Counted from the first letter of the stretch, positions 21,244 to 34,245 are shown. The stretch: 64,000 nt of DNA from Agrostemma githago (GCA_958450325.1 OY288256.1:10557057-10621056), one strand, 5' to 3'. The notes: a model not told the origin generated them from the letters alone. A program made the numbers and translations.

Positions 21244-23522
21244 TGTAGACACCCACATTTTGACCGCCAGGTGTCTATAGTAGTTTCCGCCAAACACCCG
21301 ATGATGATCGGACGCAAACGTGCTTTGACGAACTCGGATATGGGCTCGAAATCATGGACATTTGGCTTGGGCTTATTACGGAGTACAAATATTACTAAAC
21401 CAACCTCAAATATAGGCCCAGTGGGTCGTTTCGAGTCAAATAAGACTAATTTGGGTCGAATCCGGCACCAGGGGCAAAACCGTCTTTTAGCGACCGGGTC
21501 AAACCCGGTCAAAGATATTTTTTCCCGAGGTACAGTGACCATCCGTGACACCTCATCAGTTCGGCTAGGCTCAGATACTACAAAATATCAGCCCCGAAAA
21601 TAGTAAATAAATCCATTCAAGGATAGAATTCGATCTCAAGTAGGAATTCTATCCGAAAACCAAAATCAATTTACCGACCGAGCTCAAACACTCGGCCGAA
21701 ACAGCCCCAAGACAGCCGAGATACTCGGCTTCCCCACCAAGAAACGGGACTTTCGTTCCCTTTCAAACTCTTACATTTCCTATCCAAACCGGTATTTCTT
21801 GTCACCTAAGCAAGAGTACTTATCCCATCCAAGCCAGGAAACCTCTCCTATAAATACACCCTCCTACACAACAATTACACATCAATTATTCCCATACACG
21901 ATCTAAAACGCATTCATTATCGATCATCAAAGTTCAGAAAATATACAACCTCGTTATGCCAAACAATTACCGAGCAACCTCGACCCGACAAATCCGACCC
22001 CAAGCCGGCCGAAATCCGTCATCCCACACGACCAAAACGACACCCAAACTCATCCCACATCATCTCGATGCTCCCGTGTTTAAGCCACTTTCCGACGAGC
22101 TCTATTCCGAGAAAACAAAGCATGTAGGTTGAGGGTGTAAAATCAAACCCGGCTCTTCCTCTTTTCTCTTCCTTTCTCCATGTTTTTTTTCGTTTTTTGT
22201 GTCGTGTCGTCGGTCGTATTTTTTTAATATGGGTCGTTGTCACATTTTTCCTATTTTTCTAGTATCGATATTACAAAAATATTTTTATAAAACGAAACGT
22301 TCTTAAAATACGATATTGATTCTCTAATCAAATATCGTACCTAACAAGAACTAAATTAAATCTCGTTGATGCTAAAAATCGTTACATCTTTTCTCAAAAC
22401 AAAATTCGACGATTTTTTACGCGGAGAGAATTAACATGTTTTTCTTTTCGTTCAAATTCTTTTTTTTCTCTTTTCGTTCAAAACAAACTTTTTTAAAAAA
22501 CCTTTTCTAAAAACATTCCGACTATTTGATATCGATTTCATAATCGAATATCGAATACGACGAATATCGAAAATATAAATCGAGTATAAATTAATCCATA
22601 TTTGTACGCGATTTATAAAAATTGTCGATTTTCGAAAAACAAAAAAAACCGGACAGACTCCCACGCGAGTCGCGCGCCTTCCAGGCGACTCGCGCGGAAG
22701 CCTGGATGGCCGATCCTTTTTTTTCGTTTTCTCGTCTTTTTTATTCTTTTCGGTCTTACATAAAAAAGCGACTTTCGCGACGTATTTTCAGATTTCGATA
22801 AATACTTTTTCGACCTCAGTCAACACGTGTTAATCCATCACGTGTCATTGAATCTTTTTCAAAATCATGTATATTATCGTATTTACATCTTTATTCAATT
22901 TATTCAATCATTACTAACTCGTTTTCTCGTGTTTGTGGCAATTTATTTATTTCTATTATTTTATTAGACTAAAACGAACCTCACATGCTAAAATAACTTT
23001 GACATTATTAGTTTAATATGCATTAAATGACTTAGCAACCCATTTATTTTTCTCTCACATGCTTAGGGAAAATAATGTTTGCATATCATTCCACCGTCAA
23101 ACTAACGCGTGTACACCAAAAACGAACGATATCTTAATAAAGGCCGCTAAGTGCGGGCGGGGTTGGGTGTTCTTAGTGAACTTCCCAACACGTACCCTCA
23201 CCCCTTACTCAGAACCATGGTTTCCGGATGTCCGAATCCATTGGCAACGAGAGTCATTCAATACACGATATCCGATAATGTCGGTATCGGTATCATAATG
23301 CAAAAGGACGAACCCAGTAAGCTTTGACATCGGAAATGGGCCGTATGTTGTACACGGCCCACTACGATATAGAGTGGGTTTGAACGGGCCCGAACTCCCA
23401 CAAAGTTCGGTGGCGACTCCTACTTCGATTTAAATTTCAATTTGACCATCTCATATGGAGATTCATTCGCCTCCCCAAACCCGCGCGTGGCCGCGTCGGT
23501 GTGGACCTATGTCATGTCCACA
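21244..23522 (+). repeat. Tat-lineage 3' LTR
   Basis: It starts TGTAGACACCC after the polypurine tract and is homologous to the minus-strand LTR at 12457-13207. I place its end at GTCCACA (23522). The length of about 2.28 kb is plausible for the group, but the right border has no second copy to confirm it. CGAGTCGCGCG / CGACTCGCGCG near 22665-22697 form another GC-rich inverted pair. The ACTCGATCGAGT palindromes of the 12457 copy are absent here; only CGGCCGA and CAGCCGAG/ACTCGGCT pieces remain near 21672-21730. Confidence 0.6.
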
Positions 23523-25795
23523 GTTAGCTGTTTAACAACAATAGTATAGAAAAGAAAGAAACGTTGTCGTACATATGAAATTATTTTTCAGGTAAGTCGT
23601 AATTGAAAAACGGATTTAGAAAAGAGTAATAATAACTTATACGGAGTAATAAATAAAAATGTTTTAGGACAGTACAAATCGAGTACTTGATTTAGCATCT
23701 AAACGGCAAACATAAATGGAAAATAAACGAAATTAGGGTCCAGGATATAAAAGTTAGGTTTCAAAAACATTACACCCCCATCTCATCCTCATCGCCTTCG
23801 CCTACCCATCGAGTGACAAAAGAAACGCCGACATCTTTGATTAAGCAGAAATAAAAACCACAAAACTTTAAATCAATGGCGTATTAATAAGCATCGACGA
23901 TTGAAGATCTGATCTTTCTGTAAGCATCGACGGGGTGTTGCCAGATAAAACTGATGTTTATGATGAAATTGAAAAAACAATCAAGGAAATATTTAAAGAT
24001 GTTAAGTGCATCTGGTGAAAAACTATATTTAAGAAGCTATTGTATGTTCAGTTTAGTGGGAATTGCAGCAAAAAAAACTTGATCAAGGATAAGCAATCTA
24101 TTAGGAAAAGTAATATATTATGTGTGTTGAAGTAAAACTGTTTAGATAATACATTATGTTGTACTAACAACAATTTTTCATATTTGTATTGTAGACAGTT
24201 AGCATGTTTTAGGTTAAGTTTATTTTTAAAAAAAAATCTGCTATGTATGTCGGATGTATTAGTTAACTATATTATGAATGAAATATAAATTATTATTAGT
24301 GTTAATTTGTGTTCATTTGGTGTTTAAAGAAACCGAATTGATGGCATGCTAATAACATAGAAGCTACTGACATATTGTATTTACTAATTTTAAATCTGGT
24401 GATTCAGTATTATGTAAAACCATACGAATGACTAATGTACGGGAGTAATACGGGTAACAATAAATCATAAATACAATAAAGTACACCAAGAAACTTGTCA
24501 AACTGATGTCATGCATACGAAAGAAAATAATTGAAATGAGAGGGAAAAAATGGATTGAAAGCATGATTGTAAACTAATTGACAGAAAGTGTAGACGAAAA
24601 TTGAGTAAATGCATAATAGACGAAATGAATATAGTAGACGAAAATTGAGATTTTCAAATGATTTGATACAAATGATTATAATTCACATAAACACTACAAA
24701 CAATTTCATTTGCTTTTAACACAGAAGCTTTTAATTCTAGTTTAGTTATGGAACAGTGAATTTTTAATTTAGATACTGACATGCACCAATTAATACAATT
24801 AGTGGAAGAAATATACAATTATTCACCGTATATTACAAAACAAATTATATGTAAGTATTAGACAACTTTGCATCTATAAAAATATAACAACATGTGAGCA
24901 ACTTACATTGGCATCTATGAGTAAGTATTCGACGGCGTCTAACTTGGTTTTGTCTCTCATTTTTGGCCTCCTCCATTGATGTACAACTCTCATCTAGACT
25001 GACAATTTTGAGGTATGTAGCGAGTTCATTATAATTGCTCACGATATATGAAAATGTTTCAACTTTACGAAATTTGGGGTAGCAAAAGTCGATAATTATA
25101 ATCATTTTATGTAAGTTTGGGGTAGCGCGTGCTACCCTTTGCTACTAGCTAGATTCCCCTCTGCTCACATTGATCTGGGGTGCTCTAACGCCTTGCTCGA
25201 GACCGGCTATGGATACGACTTTGGATGAAGACATATTGCGGATCTCTCCTTTTTTTTCTTACTTTACCGTGCCATTTAGAGCAAAAAGGACAAAAGAAAT
25301 AACGGTATAATTTGATGAAGTTGATGAAAAGTACATGATGATTAGAGACACTATTTATTTAAAGAAACTAAAATGGGAGAGTTGTCAAGGGAAAACCGAA
25401 AGGTTATTCCAATTCCAATAGGTTGAATAACCTTGAAATTGTGAAGAATTATTGATTTGCATTGTAAACTACATGACATTAACTTCATTTTGCATTGTAA
25501 TCTCATGTGGGATTCTTAATTGCTTTACTCAATTGTCGAGACACCATTGAATTGTTTCGACTTGATTTGAATCAGCCAATCAATTGATTTTTTTAATTAC
25601 TCACTGCAAGTGTGAACGCAAATACAGTCTCACACTAACAAACCTTCATTTAGTCCTAAAGGAGTGATTAAGGGCATTGTTTAAGGTTGGATTATTTGCT
25701 AAACCTAGGCTAATTAGCCTGCCACATCATAGGGTTTGGTCCCTTCTTTAATATAAAGAAGAAGATGTTATCTCATTTTAGTTGCTGCAAAATGG
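23523..25795. other. 2.3 kb AT-rich sequence without recognised features
   Basis: Open frames on both strands are short and show no domain I recognise. GGTAGCGCGTGCTACC at about 25120 is an isolated palindrome. I see nothing else. Confidence 0.6.
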
Positions 25796-26070
25796 GTCAT
25801 CACTAGGGATGACAACGGGTCGGGTTTGGGCCGGGTCCACTCGGACCCGGACCTGGAGTTTCAACCCTGGACCTAGACCCAACCCAGACCCGAACGGGTC
25901 CAAAATTATCAGACCCATACCCGAATTAGTCGGGTCTGGACCGGGTCCGGGTCTACCCGCGGGTCCGACTTAATTATTGCGTTGTTGTATTATTCATTGT
26001 TTCGATGAAAATTTCGTAGAAAAATACGAATTTAATTATGAATCAACGGGTTCCTCGACGGCATCGGCGG

Positions 26071-26126
26071 GTTCCTTAGCTCAGTGGATATGATGTATTA
26101 ACTCGAGACTTCGAGAGTTCAATGTC
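26071..26126 (+). repeat. tRNA-like (SINE-type) module
   Basis: An A-box-like TTAGCTCAGTGG (26077-26087) and a B-box-like GAGTTCAATGTC (26115-26126) are spaced as in a tRNA head. I could not fold a complete cloverleaf, so a decayed SINE head is more likely than a tRNA gene. Confidence 0.4.
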
Positions 26127-26154
26127 TACATGAAACTGCACAATAATAGTAGCA

Positions 26155-26186
26155 CTAGTGTACTAACCCGTGAAAATTCACGGGTT
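26155..26186 (-). repeat. Helitron 3' end (minus strand)
   Basis: On the minus strand, AACCCGTGAA and TTCACGGGTT form a 10-base stem. Six bases later comes CTAG (26155-26158), with T as the next base. A hairpin close to CTRR and a T at the insertion point are Helitron 3' hallmarks. The matching 5' end was not found. Confidence 0.55.
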
Positions 26187-27116
26187 GAAACGTTTTCTTT
26201 GCCATTAGAACATATCGAAAAAAATTAATAAGCAGAATAAAAGAAAGACATTGTTGCGTGGTACATCTGTGAAATTATTGAATTTAGAGAAATAATATTT
26301 TTACGGTATGGTCAGTATCTAAGTTTTAGAACTCATGTGGGTCCGTGGACACAAATTTGACTTGAAAAAACGAAAAAGTATACGTTACGTAGAATCAATA
26401 GTTTAGAAATGGCATGTTTTATGAATAACTTGACCGTGAATTACTTTAAAGTAATTTTAAATACTGAACAACATATTTTCACGGAAATTTGATACAAATT
26501 AAAATACAAAATATTAAAAAAAGGACAACCAATAATAGAAATCACCACACACAATCAAGTTGGTGTTCTTACATATTTAGATACCTCACTGATCTTATCT
26601 AATTATCCCTAAAATTATCTTTCTCGGATTATCACTCCAAAATTTCTTCATTAACACGAAGAGTAAGAAAGTTGATGATGTTCCATTGTATAAATAAGGC
26701 GTCTTTTGTATCTTGTGCAAATCAACTCAAAGTATTTGGAGATCCACTTTCGCCGCTTACCCTGAACCCCCTCTTAGCCGCCCCTAGTTATTGCATGATA
26801 AGGGCAGAATCCTTGTACAACTCCTCACTCAACGTGCATAATTCTTCGATCAAAAGAAATTGGAACAATAAAATAAAATTTTCTTTAGTGAGAATAAAAT
26901 GTGTATTTGAGGTGAAATTCTCAAAACTTGAGATTTAAAACACATTCAATCTCAAAACTCGAGACTTAAAACACATCCAATTTCCGTACAACTTCTCACT
27001 TTTTCTTCAACTTAGCTGACCCATCTAATTTATTCCTTATTGGAGTATACCACTACAAAACGACATAGAAATTTAACCGACACAATATGATTAAAAAGAT
27101 ACCTTGATCAATTAAT

Positions 27117-27117
27117 A

Positions 27118-27157
<40 letters not shown>
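27117..27157. repeat. (AAT)n microsatellite
   Basis: This is an uninterrupted run of about 13 AAT units inside the hAT-like element. Confidence 0.9.
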
Positions 27158-28027
27158 TTATCATTATTATCAATTAATCAATAAGAATATTTAATTAAAA
27201 TAAAATATACCAACGATTTAAGCTCAAAAATATTTTTCTCATCAAATTTTTATTTATTTAAGAGTATAACACTATTTTTATATTCTTGAACTATAATGTT
27301 TATATTTAAAAGAAAACATTGAATTATTTTATTATTAAATGGTTAAAAAAATACTCGTATGTATTAAATTGAAAATTTGTTTATATTTTCATTTAAAATA
27401 TTAATTGCTTAATTATAAATACAAAGATAAATATATTGAAGTATATAAATATAAATATTTTATCAATTTTAATTTTCGTTGACTCAACGGGTCGGGTTGC
27501 GACCCTAAAATATTATCATTACTTAATTTAGTGTTTTTATTTCTACATCCATTTTTGTACCCTCTGTTAATTTTTTTAAACAGAATGTAAAAGGTAAATG
27601 TATCCCGTCCAGATACATATTGACATATTGTCAAACGATCTCCTGTCAAACGATCTCCCATAACCTTTTATATTGAGTATTTTATAGGAGTAGTATTTAA
27701 CTATTCATGTACAAAATGAAATCGAAATAAAGTAGTGGAATACTCGTGAATAATCACGGGGTTTCGTTTAAGACATTTTAGATTTAGTAAGCGTCATAAT
27801 CAACAATGTCATCCAAAGATTTCTAATGACATGTAAATGAATGAACAATGTAGGACTTATTCGAAAATTAACTTGTGAATTTAGATTTTCAATTAATTAG
27901 ATATATGAAAGCAATATAGGTCTCAAGTGTGAATTATAGGGAAATGTGAATTAATTACTCTGTAATTCTCTCAAGCCTATAAAGTATATGTATTGTTTTT
28001 ATACAATTTTAACAATGAATATTGAAA

Positions 28028-28081
28028 TGGTGCATTGGTTAAGATGTTAAAAATTGGTTTGAAGGTTGTGGGTTCAAAACC
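28028..28081 (+). repeat. tRNA-like (SINE-type) module
   Basis: A-box-like TGGTGCATTGG (28028-28038) and B-box-like GGTTCAAAACC (28071-28081) occur with tRNA-like spacing. It resembles the module inside the hAT-type element at 31789. Confidence 0.45.
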
Positions 28082-29049
28082 CCATTGATATGGTCACCTC
28101 ATTGTTAGTGATGCCTTACATTATCAGGAGGTATGTGTCAAATTAATTAGTGTTTTAAAGAATATATAAAAATTGACGGACAAAATAGTATCTGAAATGA
28201 ACATAATTTTTTTAAAAAAAAGTCAAATCAGGAAAAATGTTTGCAAATATTAAGGATACCCTAATAGATGCATTAGGGATACTGTAATATTAAAGGATAA
28301 TTTAACTGGTATAATGTCTAGGTTAATTCAGTGCGAATGCAACATATTATAGCTTGATTAGAAAGATAGCTTGATTAGGAAGATTTTGCGTAATTGCCTA
28401 AAATAACTCTGGATTAATGTGGGCTGAGGAGACCAATGAGCTGTGCCACCTCAGCTGCCTTGGTCTCTGTTTTAATAAATAAAGGATACCATAAGCTCTC
28501 GATATCAGGTGCAAGAAAGTAAGGTACTCTTTCGTCCTATTTCTAGACAAACCTGAAAAGATCATAAGCCACGTTGTTTTTCTAAGGCACGAACATTGTC
28601 TCTAGATCTGTGTTTGAAGAAGGAGACGAAGGAAATGAACGGAATGTATGCAGCTGAAATGAGGAGATGAAGGAGATGAAATGAGGAGATGAAGGAGAGG
28701 TATGCGGCTGAAATGAGAAGTGTTTTTAGGGTTTTTCTTTATAACTCAGAACTCAGAAGTCGGTATGTTTTAATAAATTGAATTATTTTTTTTTTAACGG
28801 GTCTACGGGTTGGGTCCGGGTCCCAAAACTCAGACCTGTACCCGTACCTGAATTTTTTAGGGAGGACCCAGACCCGACCCATGTCCATCGGGTCTGAAAA
28901 TTTTAGACCCAGACCGACCCATTCGGGTCCGACCTGCCGGGTCTGGGTCGGGTCTTGGACCCACTGCCATCCCTAGTCATCACTTGACTTGAGCTACTTT
29001 TCATTCGATAATGACTCCTTCTAAGTTCTAACATGGCCTCAAACGTAAG

Positions 29050-29178
29050 ATTAAGTTGATCAAAACTATATAGAAATCTACTTCAAAAAAAAATTATATA
29101 GCAATCGGGGTTTCAATATGACATCCACAATATTATGTTGTTTCATATCCAATAGAGTGATCTAATGATCATTTTTAT
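29050..29178 (+). repeat. Dispersed repeat, copy 1 (second copy 29700-29797)
   Basis: AAGTTGATCAAAA, ATCGGGGTTT, TTGTTTCATATCC and GATCTAATG occur in the same order at 29700-29797. Copy 1 has an extra A-rich segment. The family is unknown. The surrounding stretch (28984-30017) has no gene. Confidence 0.6.
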
Positions 29179-30017
29179 ATGAGAAAAAAATCGACCTGTC
29201 TGGTTAGATTGGTTTCGAGTCGCGACATTTTCTGGTGAGTCAAATCGACTTGTCAGATCGGGTCATGTTTTGCAAACTATAGTGGCAACCCATTCAATGG
29301 GTCTATTATAATACATTAATAACTATAAATGATAAATGTATTCATATGGACTTAATTAATTAACTAATTATAACTAATCAAAAGTTAACGACACTAATCA
29401 CGACTATAATACTCCGTAATAAAAAACATTTCACAATTAAATACGTAAGTATTTTTCATTTTATATAAAACCTACTTTGGAGTAATATTTTAATTAAAAA
29501 AAAACTAACTTAAGGGACAAAATTTGCAGACGACTCTGGCAAGCTCATCGCTTCTTGCCTGTGCGAGATTATCGCTCACCGTTTTGCCAACCATCATCAT
29601 CATCAATTAATTAATACTCCAATATTTTTACACTTCTGTCAGACTCGTTCTCACACAAATTGTTCAATAAGTTGCTCTAACATTATCTCAAACATGAGAC
29701 AAAGTTGATCAAAATTATATAGATATCGGGGTTTATGAGATCGACAATATTATTTTGTTTCATATCCGGTAGAATGATCTAATGGTCATTTTATAGAGAA
29801 TAATTTCAACGCATTTACATTATTTTGCGCAATTAAAAAAAGGAAACTTGCTCATTATCTTGAATAATTTTGATATAAAAGTTTTGCTTTGAGAAAATAT
29901 TTATATTTTATTTTTATAAAAGCACGCATTTAATTGAGAAATGGACAATTGGGTCTTAATGAGTGGATTAGAGTGAGATGTTTAATGTTAGAAGAACAGT
30001 TGACAAGTAATCTAAAA

Positions 30018-30049
30018 CTAGTGTAATACCCGTGAAATTTTTTACAAGT
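30018..30049 (-). repeat. Degenerate Helitron 3' end (minus strand)
   Basis: On the minus strand the sequence ends GGGTATTACACTAG followed by T, as at 26155 and 36509, but one hairpin arm has decayed. A related segment in opposite orientation lies near 30435-30470, so a small inverted-end element is the alternative. Confidence 0.4.
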
Positions 30050-30608
30050 TGTGGTATCTTAATTGTTATTAGAAATTGCAGAAGAGAGATTTAGGGTCCA
30101 AATACGTAATGTTGGTTATGTTAAGTATTGGTTCAACTAATAAATAATTGTACAATTTGTCGTAGACGGTTAACGAAGTTGAAGAATGAATTACAAAAAC
30201 GAGTATAATACTAGCCTTATCAATATACGGTATTGCATAATTTTACATTAAAAAAAGGCTAAGTGTACGGTATTAGATGTGAATTAGTTGATTAGAAGGT
30301 TAATATCAAAACACTTAAGTGACAAAGGTATAATAATCATGTAATGTATACAAATCATTTTTATTGCTTCAATATACGCATTCAATATTGATAATAAACC
30401 TTACGATACTTCAAATTTAAAAAGTAAGATCAATCGACTCTCGTGATTTATCACGTGTATTACACTTGTAGTCTTATACTCCGTATTACAAACTAAAGGC
30501 GAAACTTGTAAGCGGTTTATAATGTTTAGTGAATATAACATGATTTATAATGTTTGTTGAATATCCATAGTTAAAAAGTGTAATTTGGTATTTTTAGCTC
30601 GTATGAGG

Positions 30609-31599
30609 CAGTGGCGGACCTAGGGGTGCGCACAACACCCACGTGCGCACCCTTCGGTTTTTCAAATTTTTTCTTTTTTTAAAAATACTGACTATTAGTA
30701 CTTGTACATTTTTGCTGAGTAAGGAGCAGTTGAAGTTGGAGTGACGCACGGTTAAGATATGACTTTTGGTAGAGTTGGTGGGGGACCAAATCCCACTACC
30801 TTCCTTTTTTGCCCCATGTCTTTTCCTCCCCACATTTTCTTCTACTGGTATTTATAATTTTTCAAACCTAATTTCAAAATTCTCTTCTCTCAATTGTCAA
30901 TTTTGTATCCTAATCTTGTAGTTAGATTATTTTTGTTCTTTTGGTACTTTTTTATGTCGATTTTTCGATTTTGGTTTGTGATGTCAATTATTGAGTATTG
31001 TTAATTTAAATATAACTCCAAATTGTAGAACATAATTTTGATTTTTTTTTTTAAATGTTACTGTATTTATTTGTTGATTTTTACCATTAATTCTTTATTT
31101 GGATTATAAGTATTCGAGTATTTCGAGTACGGAGTATTTCTTTTATCTCAATTTTTGGGTTTTGTTTGTTAATATCAATTAGACTTAATTATATATAATT
31201 CTCCAATCATGTAACCCTAATTTTGAGAATTTTTTATATTACTTTCTTCTTTTCATTGATATGTTTTCACATCTCCTTTTTCAACAATTTATTTGATTTC
31301 GTTATTATTTTTCTTAAAAAATACTTCATATGTCACTTTTAAGAGGGTAGAAATCAATTTCATATGTTATTTACTGGTTTACCTTTATTTCTTTATTGCG
31401 TTATAAATTTCATAGTGTTTCACCTATTTTACATTAGCTACGAAAAATTTAGTTGAGTTTTATTTAATATTTACGTAGTATAGTTTAACTAATGATGTGT
31501 AATCACGAGACGACATGATAAATTTATGTTTAAGTAATTTTTTATAGTATCCACAAAAATAAGTGAACCCCCTCTCTTAAATTCCTGGGTCCGCCACTG
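30609..31599. mobile_element. Non-autonomous hAT-type element with CAGTGGCGGA ends
   Basis: The left end is CAGTGGCGGACCTAGG and the right end is CCTGGGTCCGCCACTG, an inverted pair of about 16 bases. The 0.99-kb interior is AT-rich and non-coding, with a decayed tRNA-like module near 30740-30810. I do not see a clean 8-bp target duplication, so the hAT assignment rests on the ends. Confidence 0.7.
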
Positions 31600-31788
31600 G
31601 AGTAAGCTGTCAGCTGTGAAAACTGTAACCTTTGATTGAAGTCATTGCAATGCTGAAATAGTGTGATACTGATGGATGTTTATAAGTTGCGGATTTTTCA
31701 GAACCTTGCATGTAATCAATACGCCATCCTATTTTCCAACGCCTATGGGATTTTTTACTTTTTTATTTTTATTTTGCCATCCCCCTAG

Positions 31789-32173
31789 CAGTGGCGGACC
31801 TAGGGGTGCGCACCCTTCAGTTTTTCATTTTTTTTAAAAAATACTAACTATTAGTACTTGTACATTTTTACTAAGTAAGTGGTGGTTGAAGTTGGAGTGG
31901 CGCATTGGTTAGGAGAATGACTCTTGGTAGAGTTGGTGGGGGTTCAAATCTCACTGCCTTCCTTTTCTGCCCCCTGTCTTTTCATCTTCACTTATTCTTC
32001 TTTTCAGTTTTCCCAATCCTCAAGGTTCTATTAGTACTTGTATTTATAATTTTTCGATTTTGGTTTGTGATGTCAATTACGGAGTACTTGTTAATTTAAA
32101 TCCTCCAAATTGTGGAACATATTACGAAATTTTTAAAATGTTACTGTATTTATTTGTTGGTTTTTACCATTAA
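31789..32173. mobile_element. Second CAGTGGCGGA element, truncated
   Basis: It begins with the same 20-odd bases as the element at 30609 and follows it through the tRNA-like module (A-box-like 31898-31908, B-box-like GGTTCAAATCT 31941-31951). Similarity then stops at about 32173. The right end is missing. Its better preserved module suggests a SINE head was already in the family ancestor. Confidence 0.65.
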
Positions 32174-32920
32174 CTAATTTTGATGCCCGTGCGATGCACG
32201 AGTGTAACAATAACATTATTAAATCAACCTTAATACTTCATTTTATAATTATTGGCTACGATGGAACGATTACGATTATTTCAAATAATTATCATTTTAG
32301 AGGATTAGCACTCCACGTTTGCATGTATTTTATACGAAAAGTAGCAGACGCGGGTTATGATGTTATACTTAGACGGTTAGACCTGTCAAACTTCACTCGA
32401 CCTATAAACCTGACTCTAATTTAATATATATACTATATTTTTTTTTACTTTAAAGCCGTAACAAATTAGGCGTTCAAATTTATTTCTGAGCTTGACCCGT
32501 ATACCCAAACCAGTGACAGGTCTAGTGTGTACATTAGCTACATAGCTAAAACAAACGATGCTCATCATAATATCTGGTCACTTTAAGCAATTTTAATGTG
32601 TGTGACAACTCATATGGAACATTGAGCCTATCCATGTCTTTTGTTCTCTAAGCATTTGACTTTCGAATTGAATATATTTGTATGCATGTCATCATCTCGC
32701 TTTAAATTTGACTTGGCCCACCTGAGACGTTTTTAGAGGCATGAGCCCGTTTTTTAACTCGCACCCCGTTTAACCCGAATCCGAAATGATCCGCTTTTGG
32801 ATCATGATCTAGCCCGACCTGTTCAACTCGTTGGAAAGAAGAGACTACAAAAATTTTAGTCTAAAAGCCAATTTCTAGTCATCTATTTTTATGTCTGGAT
32901 TTTGCTAAAACTTAAATTTT
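32174..32920. repeat. AT-rich dispersed repeat, copy 1 (copy 2 at 36045-36508)
   Basis: Several blocks recur in order in the second copy: GATTATTTCAAAT, AAATTAGGCGTTC, and GACAACTCAT with AACA(T/A)TGAG. The start, GCCCGTGCGATGCACGAG, resembles a decayed Helitron terminal hairpin. No gene is visible. Confidence 0.5.
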
Positions 32921-32938
32921 AACATACATAGTAGTACT
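32921..32938 (+). repeat. LINE target-site duplication, left copy
   Basis: AACATACATAGTAGTACT is repeated perfectly at 35815-35832, right after the LINE poly(A). This fixes both LINE borders. Confidence 0.93.
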
Positions 32939-32957
32939 GGGCATAATAGAGTAACGA

Positions 32958-34226
32958 ATGAATACGTCATTGCGATATGAGTATATCGAAGCAGAAGTTG
33001 TAGACGCTCTTAATCAAATGCACCCCCTCAAGGCCCCGGGGCCGGACGGGATGAATGGGTTGTTTTTCCATACCTACTGGCATGTTGTCGGAGCTGATGT
33101 GACCCGAACAGTACTGGGCATTCTTCGCGGTAATCCGATGCCGAGAGAACTCAACAAGACTAATATCGTGTTAATACCCAAGAAAAAGGCCTCGGATAAA
33201 ATTCAAGATTTTCGCCCGATTAGCTTGTGTAACGTGGTTTACATGTTAGTTGACAAAGTGTTAGCCAACCGGCTCAAGTTGTTCTTGGGGGAGATCGTTT
33301 CTGAGAACCAGAGTGCCTTCACACCGGGATGGTTGATCACGGACAATGTGTTGATTGTGTTTGAACTTTTTCATTATTTAAAAAATTCTATAGCTTCAAA
33401 TGGGTCAATGGCTCTTAAGTTAGATATGCAAAGGCGTATGATCGGGTCGAATGAGATTTTCTAGCGAAGACTTTGTCGGTTATGGGTTTTGAGCAGCGCC
33501 GGGTTAGTCGGGTTATGGAATGCGTCTCCACGGTGTCGTTTTTGGTTCTTATCAATGGCTCTCCTACTCGAGAATTTCGCCCAGGCCGTGGTCTCCGACA
33601 AGGCGACCCGCTTTCACCTTATCTGTTTATTCTTTGTGCTGAGGTACTGTCAAACCTCACGAGACGGACTATTGAGAGGGGGTCGCCCCATGGTATCAAA
33701 ATTGCATCGACGGCCCCGATTATTTCCCATTTGTTTTTTTGCAGATGACAGTATCTTTTTCCTCAAGGCAAACGAAGGAGAGGCGGCGAGTCTAAATAGG
33801 ATACATCGGGCCTATGAGACAGCTTCCGGCCAGCTTGTGAATCTGGCTAAGACGACGGTTTCTTATGGGCAGGGGGTTTCTCAGGTGAGGCGTGAAGCTG
33901 TCACTAGGATTCTTGGGGTTGAAGAAGTAGAGGTTCAGGACAGATACTTAGGCTTACCCACCATGGTGGGAAGATCGAAGAAGGCTATTACTGACATTAT
34001 TCGAAATAAAATTCACAAAAGGCTGAACGTGTGGCGTGGGAAGACTTTGTCTAGGGCAGGTCGGGAGATTCTTATAAAGGCTGTGGCCAATTCGCTCCCG
34101 ACCTATGTAATGAGTGTGTTCAAAATTCCAACGCAATTTTGTGAGGTGCTGAGCTCCATTATTTCGAAGTTTTGGTGGGGCCATCTCGACTCGTCCCGTC
34201 GTATTACATGGGTAGCTTGGAATTGA
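32958..34226 (+). pseudogene. LINE reverse transcriptase fragment
   Basis: The fragment carries LINE RT signatures: KAPGPDGMNGLFF near 33030, IVLIPKKK and DFRPISLCN near 33165-33230, QSAFTPGWLITDN near 33310, GLRQGDPLSPYLF near 33590, and FADD near 33740. The reading frame changes near 33430-33470 and again near 33740, so at least two indels have broken it. Confidence 0.9.
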
Positions 34227-34245
34227 TTGTGCAGATCAAAGGAGT

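Larger units (their letters stand above)
19702..23522 (+). mobile_element. 3' part of a Tat-lineage LTR retrotransposon
   Basis: The window holds only the region downstream of the coding part, a polypurine tract (AGAGTGGGGGCTC, 21231-21243) and one LTR. The motif ATACGTAGGCAGCC near 20057 is typical of Tat/Ogre-group 3' regions. A 64-bp tandem repeat lies within. The upstream coding part is presumably left of E2 and outside the window. ORFs here are short and unconvincing. Confidence 0.7.
25804..28975. mobile_element. Non-autonomous hAT-like element, 3.17 kb, with perfect 8-bp target duplication
   Basis: The ends are inverted: TAGGGATGACAACGGGTC on the left and its near complement (TAGGGATGGCAGTGGGTC) on the right. 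GTCATCAC flanks both ends (25796-25803 and 28976-28983). An 8-bp duplication and a YAGGG end are typical of hAT. Both subterminal regions are dense in GGGTC/GACCC repeats over about 170-190 bases. The interior has no transposase. It holds a tRNA-like module, an (AAT) microsatellite and Helitron-end-like sequence, so other elements have inserted in it. Confidence 0.85.

Noticed and set aside
23410..23420. TGGCGACTCC as a Tat primer-binding site
   Set aside because: The usual continuation (ACTGGGGA type) is missing, and the upstream polypurine tract marks this as a 3' LTR. It may be a relic.
26071..26150. Genuine tRNA gene
   Set aside because: Only box-like motifs are present. I could not build an acceptor stem and anticodon arm.
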